Below, piece by piece: positions 21,350 through 24,464 of a DNA stretch of 24,464 nt (positions within the stretch are counted from its first letter, which is position 1; every line of letters starts with the position of its first letter). Made by a program: the position numbers and the translations under genes. This DNA is from DATLNM01 sp035536775 (lineage in GTDB: Bacteria; Actinomycetota; CADDZG01; WHSQ01), in contig DATLNM010000003.1 in the NCBI GenBank assembly GCA_035536775.1, forward strand, positions 1 to 24,464, in the 5' to 3' direction. The notes beneath the pieces are model-generated. The model was given only the letters and a program-made list of their open reading frames with translations, was not told the origin of the DNA and made no database searches.

Positions 21350-21364
21350 CGAGGGGTGTCCTCG
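21350..21364. terminator. Weak hairpin between convergent uvrB and DUF4349 genes
   Basis: CGAGG (21350-21354) and CCTCG (21360-21364) form a 5-bp stem with a five-base loop in the 41-base gap between the two convergent stop codons. There is no T-run on either side, so it would at best be a weak, L-shaped terminator. Nothing else is seen in the gap. Confidence 0.25.
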
Positions 21365-21388
21365 AGTGTGAGTAACCCTTGCGATGTA

Positions 21389-22252
21389 TCAGACCGGTGC
21401 GGCGGGATGTCTTGCTAGCTGGACCTTCCTGGCGATGAGCCAGATCAGTAGTCCCAGCGAGATGAATGGAGTGCTTACTCCCGTTATTACGAGTAGAACG
21501 CCTAGCGACCGAAGAACGCCCTCGGTTGTCGTATCCCATGCCTCCGCGAGGATCGACGGTGGCTTCAGAGCGGGTGATTGAGCGGTGGGGGAGACGAAGC
21601 GCACGGTGATCGTCGACAACGCCACTTGGTCGCGGAGGTAGGCCAGCCGGCCTTCTATCCGTTCGATCTCGAGCCTCACGTTGCTCAGCTCGTCCTGGAC
21701 ATGGAACGTCTCCTCGATCGTCGATGCCTGGGTCATGATCTCGAGGATGGCGGCCTCGTGCGCGCGCCAGTTGCGGAGTCGCGCCCCGAGGTCCACGAGC
21801 TCACCATCCACCACCCGGGCGCCGACCTCGCGCTCCACCAACGTCCCCAAACCCTGCAGTCGTGACAGCGCGCTATCGAATTCGCCGGCGGGGATCCGGA
21901 TCTCGATCGAGGCCTCGGCGTCGGATGGATCGACAACGCTGTCGAGGGTCGAGCCGCCTAGGTCGGTGCCCACTTCGGCCGCGTCGTTGATCGCGTCATC
22001 GAGGCTGTCCGCCGTCGTTTGTAGGACGAGCGTTGCCGTTCTGATGACGTTTTCGAGTACGACAGTCGCGTTCCCGCCCGAGTCTCCTTCGTTTGCGCCG
22101 GTCGTACCAGCTCGGGACCGTCCATGGCTGGACGAGTGGCGGACGGTTCCGCCCCCTGGGTCCGCGGCTCCGTCGGCGGACTCGTCACCACCGCCACAGC
22201 TGGTCACGACGAGGAGCAGGACGAACAGTGGGATAAGCGTTCTGAGACGCAT
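21389..22252 (-). CDS. DUF4349 domain-containing lipoprotein
   Basis: 287 residues, function unknown. Signal peptide MRLRTLIPLFVLLLVVTS and Cys19 with lipobox V-T-S-C, then a Gly/Ser/Asp-rich linker to about residue 60. Residues ~61-270 are a DUF4349 domain: 'VIRTATLVLQTTADSLDDAINDAAEV', 'ASIEIRIPAGEFDSALSRLQGLGTLV', and a central helical coiled coil (about 150-205, 'LRNWRAHEAAILEIMTQASTIEETF...DELSNVRLEIERIEGRL') followed by 'STITVRFV'. A C-terminal membrane segment (about 246-272, GVLLVITGVSTPFISLGLLIWLIA) with a basic end anchors it a second time. ATG 22252 has AAGGGG at normal distance. It has its own strong promoter covered by a double palindrome, so it is probably regulated separately from the gene upstream. 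Confidence 0.9.
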   Translation of the reverse strand: MRLRTLIPLFVLLLVVTSCGGGDESADGAADPGGGTVRHSSSHGRSRAGTTGANEGDSGGNATVVLENVIRTATLVLQTTADSLDDAINDAAEVGTDLGGSTLDSVVDPSDAEASIEIRIPAGEFDSALSRLQGLGTLVEREVGARVVDGELVDLGARLRNWRAHEAAILEIMTQASTIEETFHVQDELSNVRLEIERIEGRLAYLRDQVALSTITVRFVSPTAQSPALKPPSILAEAWDTTTEGVLRSLGVLLVITGVSTPFISLGLLIWLIARKVQLARHPAAPV

Positions 22253-22291
22253 GCCGGACCCCCTTCAACTCGCTCCCGGCGACGTCGGCGG

Positions 22292-22326
22292 GTACTACAC
22301 CAGTAGTACTACTACAAAGGTAGTAG
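22292..22326. promoter_or_regulatory. Two tandem palindromic operators
   Basis: GTACTAC-ACCA-GTAGTAC (22292-22309) and CTACTAC-AAAG-GTAGTAG (22309-22326) are two perfect 7-4-7 inverted repeats that share one base and are spaced 17 bases centre to centre. Both contain TACTACA-N3-GTAGTA, which resembles the TACTACA/TGTAGTA operators of BlaI/MecI/CopY-type repressors. The second palindrome contains the -10 box of the DUF4349 promoter and the first lies over the transcription start, the ideal place for repression. No candidate repressor gene of that family is in the window. Confidence 0.75.
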
Positions 22327-22344
22327 GCACTGGGTGCATGTCAA
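22317..22344 (-). promoter_or_regulatory. Sigma70-type promoter of the DUF4349 lipoprotein gene
   Basis: On the minus strand TTGACA (genomic 22339-22344, a perfect -35) is followed after 16 bases by TACCTT (22317-22322, TAnnnT). The RNA would start near 22310 with a leader of about 58 bases. The -10 lies inside the centre of the second palindrome. Confidence 0.7.
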
Positions 22345-22367
22345 GACTCACGACGTGATGGGGCCGA

Positions 22368-22676
22368 CTACAGCCCCTTGATGCCTTGGGACATCTCCTT
22401 GAAGAGGTAGAGAAAGAAGGCTGTTTCGAGGCCGGCCCCGACGACGACTCCGATGGCGAACTTGCGCAGAGAATGGTGTTTCTTTGCAAGGAGCAGGCCA
22501 CTCCCGGCGACGAGCAGGAAGGGGATCGCCAAGTCCCCACTCCCCTTGGGGATGAACTCCCGATACGCGATCGAGACCAACCACGCCGCCAGCGCCCCGA
22601 TGATCAAGCCCCCGAGGACCATGATGATCGTCATGCGGCCCTTCCACCTGCTCAGAAAGGGCATTGAAAAGCTCAC
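22368..22676 (-). CDS. Small membrane protein of unknown function
   Basis: 102 residues. I do not recognise the family. Three hydrophobic segments are visible: about 15-38 (MTIIMVLGGLIIGALAAWLVSI), 47-64 (GDLAIPFLLVAGSGLLLA) and 73-92 (FAIGVVVGAGLETAFFLYLF), with basic residues (KKHHSLRK) between the second and third, so it is an integral membrane protein. Start GTG 22676 has AAGG about eight bases upstream; an ATG five codons in and another at residue 15 are alternatives. The 102-base gap upstream shows no convincing promoter, and it may be read through from the class V aminotransferase-like gene on the same strand. Confidence 0.65.
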   Translation of the reverse strand: MSFSMPFLSRWKGRMTIIMVLGGLIIGALAAWLVSIAYREFIPKGSGDLAIPFLLVAGSGLLLAKKHHSLRKFAIGVVVGAGLETAFFLYLFKEMSQGIKGL

Positions 22677-22778
22677 GGCCAGACCTTAGCGCCGCACACT
22701 CTTTATCTTCCTTGCGTCGAAACTGAAGGTCTTGCGTTCCGGCGCAACTTTTCATGACGGGCCGGGCGCGCACATGGG

Positions 22779-23927
22779 TCAGAGGAGGCGGGCTAGTTCC
22801 TCGAAGGCGCGGTCGATGTCTGACTCGGTGTTGAAGAAGTGCGGCGAGATGCGAAGCGCGTCGCCACGCTGATCGAGCACGACGTCGGCTTCGAACAGCT
22901 TGTGGAGGATGTCCTCCGCTGCGGCACGTCCACCGGGGACACGGACGCGCACGAGCCCACCGCGATCCGAGGGATCTTTCGGGGACAGGAGCTCCAGGCC
23001 CAGGCCCTCGGCCGCGCCGATGATCTCTGCGGTGAGCTTCTGGTTGTGCGCACGGATGGTCTCGACCCCGACCTCGAGGATCAATTCGAGGGCAGCGGAT
23101 GCGGTCCAGGCCTGCGGCAGGGTGTAGGTGCCGGCCTCGAAACGGCGCGCGTCGTCGCGCAGCACCAACTGGTCGCGCCGGAAGTCAAAAGGCTCCTTGG
23201 TGCCGAACCATCCGACGACGAGGGGGTTCATGCGTTCGATGAGATCTTCGCGACAGTAGAGGAACGCGATCCCTTGTCCGCCGCACAGCCACTTCAGCGC
23301 GCCCGTCAAGAGGAAGTCGATGCCGAGCTCGTGGACATCGATCGGAACGATGCCGGTGCCATGGAAGTCATCGACCACGACCAGCGCCTCGGCTTCGTGC
23401 GCGGAGCGGGTGATAGCTGCAACATCTTGGATGTAGGACGACTCGAACAGCACCCGGTTCACGTTGACGATGCGCGTGGACTCGCCGATCGCGTCGACCA
23501 CGGCTTCTGTTGCGACCGTGATTCCATCGGGGCTCGCTACGACCTTGAGCGCGGCTCCGACGCGCTCCTGGGCGCGCCACACGTAGTGGTTGGTCGGGAA
23601 GTCCATGTCGGTCAGGACGACCTCGCTCCGGTCGTCCCAGGACAAGCAGGTGGCGATGCTCGACAGACCGGCGGATACGGACGGCACGATCGCAATCTCG
23701 TGCGGATGGGCGCCGATGAGTGCTGCGATGTGTTCCCGGCATGCTTGCAACCTGTCCATCCCGTGGTCGAACCACAGCTCTTCGGGGCCGAGCCGGCTCC
23801 ACAGGTCGAGGTGCTCTTCGGCGGCCCGGCGCGCCCGGCGCGACAACGGCCCGAGTGACGCCGAGATGAGATAGGTCCGTTCCGCCACGATCGGGAACTC
23901 GTCACGGTAGGCCGAGGGGGATGTCAT
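22779..23927 (-). CDS. PLP-dependent class V aminotransferase-family enzyme
   Basis: 382 residues, a complete fold type I enzyme of the class V group (cysteine desulfurases, kynureninase, isopenicillin-N epimerase relatives); substrate not assignable. The PLP Schiff-base lysine is Lys212 in LLTGALKWLCGGQG, and the Asp that contacts the pyridine nitrogen is in VVVDDFHGTG (186/187, with His189). 'PSVSAGLSSIATCL' (82-95) is the phosphate-loop region and 'LRISPHFFNTESDIDRAFEELARLL' the typical C-terminus. It lacks an obvious desulfurase Cys loop. ATG 23927 was chosen because the protein begins in the family manner ('FPIVAERTYLISASLGPLS'); the frame stays open further upstream only as the Pro-rich antisense of the Gly-rich gene. 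TACGCT six bases before the ATG suggests a leaderless mRNA. Confidence 0.9.
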   Translation of the reverse strand: MTSPSAYRDEFPIVAERTYLISASLGPLSRRARRAAEEHLDLWSRLGPEELWFDHGMDRLQACREHIAALIGAHPHEIAIVPSVSAGLSSIATCLSWDDRSEVVLTDMDFPTNHYVWRAQERVGAALKVVASPDGITVATEAVVDAIGESTRIVNVNRVLFESSYIQDVAAITRSAHEAEALVVVDDFHGTGIVPIDVHELGIDFLLTGALKWLCGGQGIAFLYCREDLIERMNPLVVGWFGTKEPFDFRRDQLVLRDDARRFEAGTYTLPQAWTASAALELILEVGVETIRAHNQKLTAEIIGAAEGLGLELLSPKDPSDRGGLVRVRVPGGRAAAEDILHKLFEADVVLDQRGDALRISPHFFNTESDIDRAFEELARLL

Positions 23928-23979
23928 GCGAGGAGCGTACGGGTCGCGCGGGGGCGGCGGGGGTAAGGTCGCCCCTTCT

Positions 23980-24002
23980 GTTCCGACCGGTTCCGAAGGA
24001 AC
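23980..24002. promoter_or_regulatory. Repeated GTTCC half-sites in the divergent intergenic region
   Basis: GTTCCGA occurs at 23980-23986 and again at 23990-23996, ten bases apart (one helical turn), and the second copy forms an inverted repeat GTTCC-GAA-GGAAC (23990-24002). Three half-sites on one helix face are typical of an operator. The array sits in the 121-base gap between the divergent class V enzyme and Gly/Arg-rich genes. Binding protein unknown. A weak -35/-10 pair for the + strand gene (TTGTCT 24004-24009, GATACG 24027-24032, spacer 17) follows. Confidence 0.4.
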
Positions 24003-24048
24003 GTTGTCTTTTCCACCAACGGAGCCGATACGACCACGAGGAGGAGCC

Positions 24049-24464
24049 ATGGCAGGTGGCGGGCGAGGCGGTGGCGGCCGGCGCGGTGGTGGCGGCGGAG
24101 GACGCGGCGGCGGCGGTGGTCGTGGAGGCGGCGGCGGCGGAGGCCGCGGTGGAGGTGGAGGTGGCGGCGGGGGCCGTCGGGGCGGCGGCGGTGGCGGCGG
24201 AGGTCGCGCCCCAGAGCCCGGTATCGGTGGCGGTCGCGACGCGACCCCCAAAGTCCCACAGGGCGGCGGCGGTGGTCTGGGCGATGCAGGCCGTGGTGGA
24301 GGTTTGGACGATCTCGGTCCCGGCGGCGGCACGGGCCCAGGGGCTGGACCTGCGGGCGGAGGAGTAGAGCCCGGCGGCGGGCGCGGCGGTGGCCGCGGAC
24401 GCGGCGGAGGCTATGGGGGCGGTGGCGGTGGTGGAGGCGGCCGCGGACGCTGGCGCCGCGGCGG
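24049..24464 (+). CDS. Gly/Arg-rich (RGG-like) low-complexity protein, 5' part
   Basis: Open from ATG 24049 to the window edge (138 complete codons, no stop), so the gene is partial. The ATG has a very good ribosome site (GAGGAGGAG ending a few bases upstream). The first ~56 residues are almost only Gly with single or double Arg every 4-8 residues (for example RGGGGRRGGGGGGRGGGGG). Then comes a mixed segment with 'APEPGIGGGRDATPKVPQ', a second Gly/Pro stretch containing 'GLDDLGPGGG', and near the edge another GRGRGGGYGGGG-type block ending in 'RGRWRRGG'. A/T differences fall on the wobble base of GGN codons, as expected for coding in this frame. Eukaryotic RGG proteins bind RNA and phase-separate; here function is unknown, and a folded domain could follow beyond the window. 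Confidence 0.6.
   Translation, partial: MAGGGRGGGGRRGGGGGGRGGGGGRGGGGGGGRGGGGGGGGGRRGGGGGGGGRAPEPGIGGGRDATPKVPQGGGGGLGDAGRGGGLDDLGPGGGTGPGAGPAGGGVEPGGGRGGGRGRGGGYGGGGGGGGGRGRWRRG

Noticed and set aside
22360..22377. GGGGC/GCCCC stem around the stop codon of the small membrane protein gene
   Set aside because: Five base pairs, no T-run on the minus strand; too weak to call a terminator.
22732..22755. TTGCG-N6-CGCAA hairpin followed by CTTTT on the + strand
   Set aside because: Only a 5-bp stem, and there is no + strand gene upstream for it to terminate.
23928..24332. Pro-rich N-terminal extension of the class V enzyme frame
   Set aside because: It is the antisense of the Gly-codon run; the enzyme family begins at about residue 10 after the ATG at 23927, and the run of prolines has no ribosome site.
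1..24464. CRISPR arrays, tRNA/rRNA genes, insertion sequences, prophage or integrase genes, toxin-antitoxin pairs
   Set aside because: Looked for and not seen: no regularly spaced repeats, no transposase or recombinase motifs, and all gaps between genes are shorter than about 170 bases.

Overview
This is a 24.5 kb stretch of high-GC bacterial chromosome, densely packed with genes that mostly abut or overlap by four bases. The order polA - rpsA - coaE - (HAD hydrolase) - uvrB resembles the polA/rpsA/coaE/uvrB block of Mycobacterium. Other features that suggest Actinomycetota are a DNA polymerase I with Tyr in motif B and a degenerate proofreading domain, a SigE-like ECF sigma factor, a CPHGNPIPG-type DtxR/MntR regulator, and GerMN/Gmad2 and DUF4349 envelope proteins. 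Several genes have a -10-like box 6-7 bases before the start codon, as expected for leaderless mRNAs. No rRNA or tRNA gene, CRISPR array, insertion sequence or prophage is visible. The assignment (probably an uncultured or deep-branching actinomycete) is inference.

Layout. 1-2518 (+): polar amino-acid ABC transporter (3' end of the binding protein, permease, ATPase), with a perfect 12-bp hairpin after the binding-protein gene. 2532-4318 (+): a family 5 [4Fe-4S] uracil-DNA glycosylase coupled to a membrane-anchored beta-lactamase-like serine hydrolase. 9245-4305 (-): glutamate synthase large subunit (gltB, terminator-like hairpin in its leader), then a GNAT acetyltransferase. 9442-11000 (+): ECF sigma factor coupled to a single-pass membrane protein with GerMN and Gmad2 domains, a candidate non-classical sigma/anti-sigma pair. 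11697-11002 (-): DtxR/MntR-family metalloregulator. 11750-12472 (+): secreted zincin-like protein whose first zinc-ligand His is Gln.

12572-15307 (+): polA. 16123-15311 (-): lipoprotein with two cupredoxin-like domains. 16257-21347 (+): rpsA (strong sigma70-type promoter), coaE, a REG-2-like HAD hydrolase and uvrB, apparently one transcription unit for translation, CoA synthesis and excision repair. 22252-21389 (-): DUF4349 lipoprotein whose promoter is covered by two tandem 7-4-7 palindromes. 22676-22368 (-): small membrane protein. 23927-22779 (-): class V PLP-dependent enzyme. 24049 to the end (+): start of an extremely Gly/Arg-rich (RGG-like) protein that runs off the window.

Most of the window is housekeeping. 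The less ordinary parts are the RGG-rich protein, the sigma/GerMN-Gmad2 pair, the QExxHxxGxxH zincin, the double-palindrome promoter and the gltB leader. None can be called a new system from sequence alone. All functions are by motif recognition; no database search was run.
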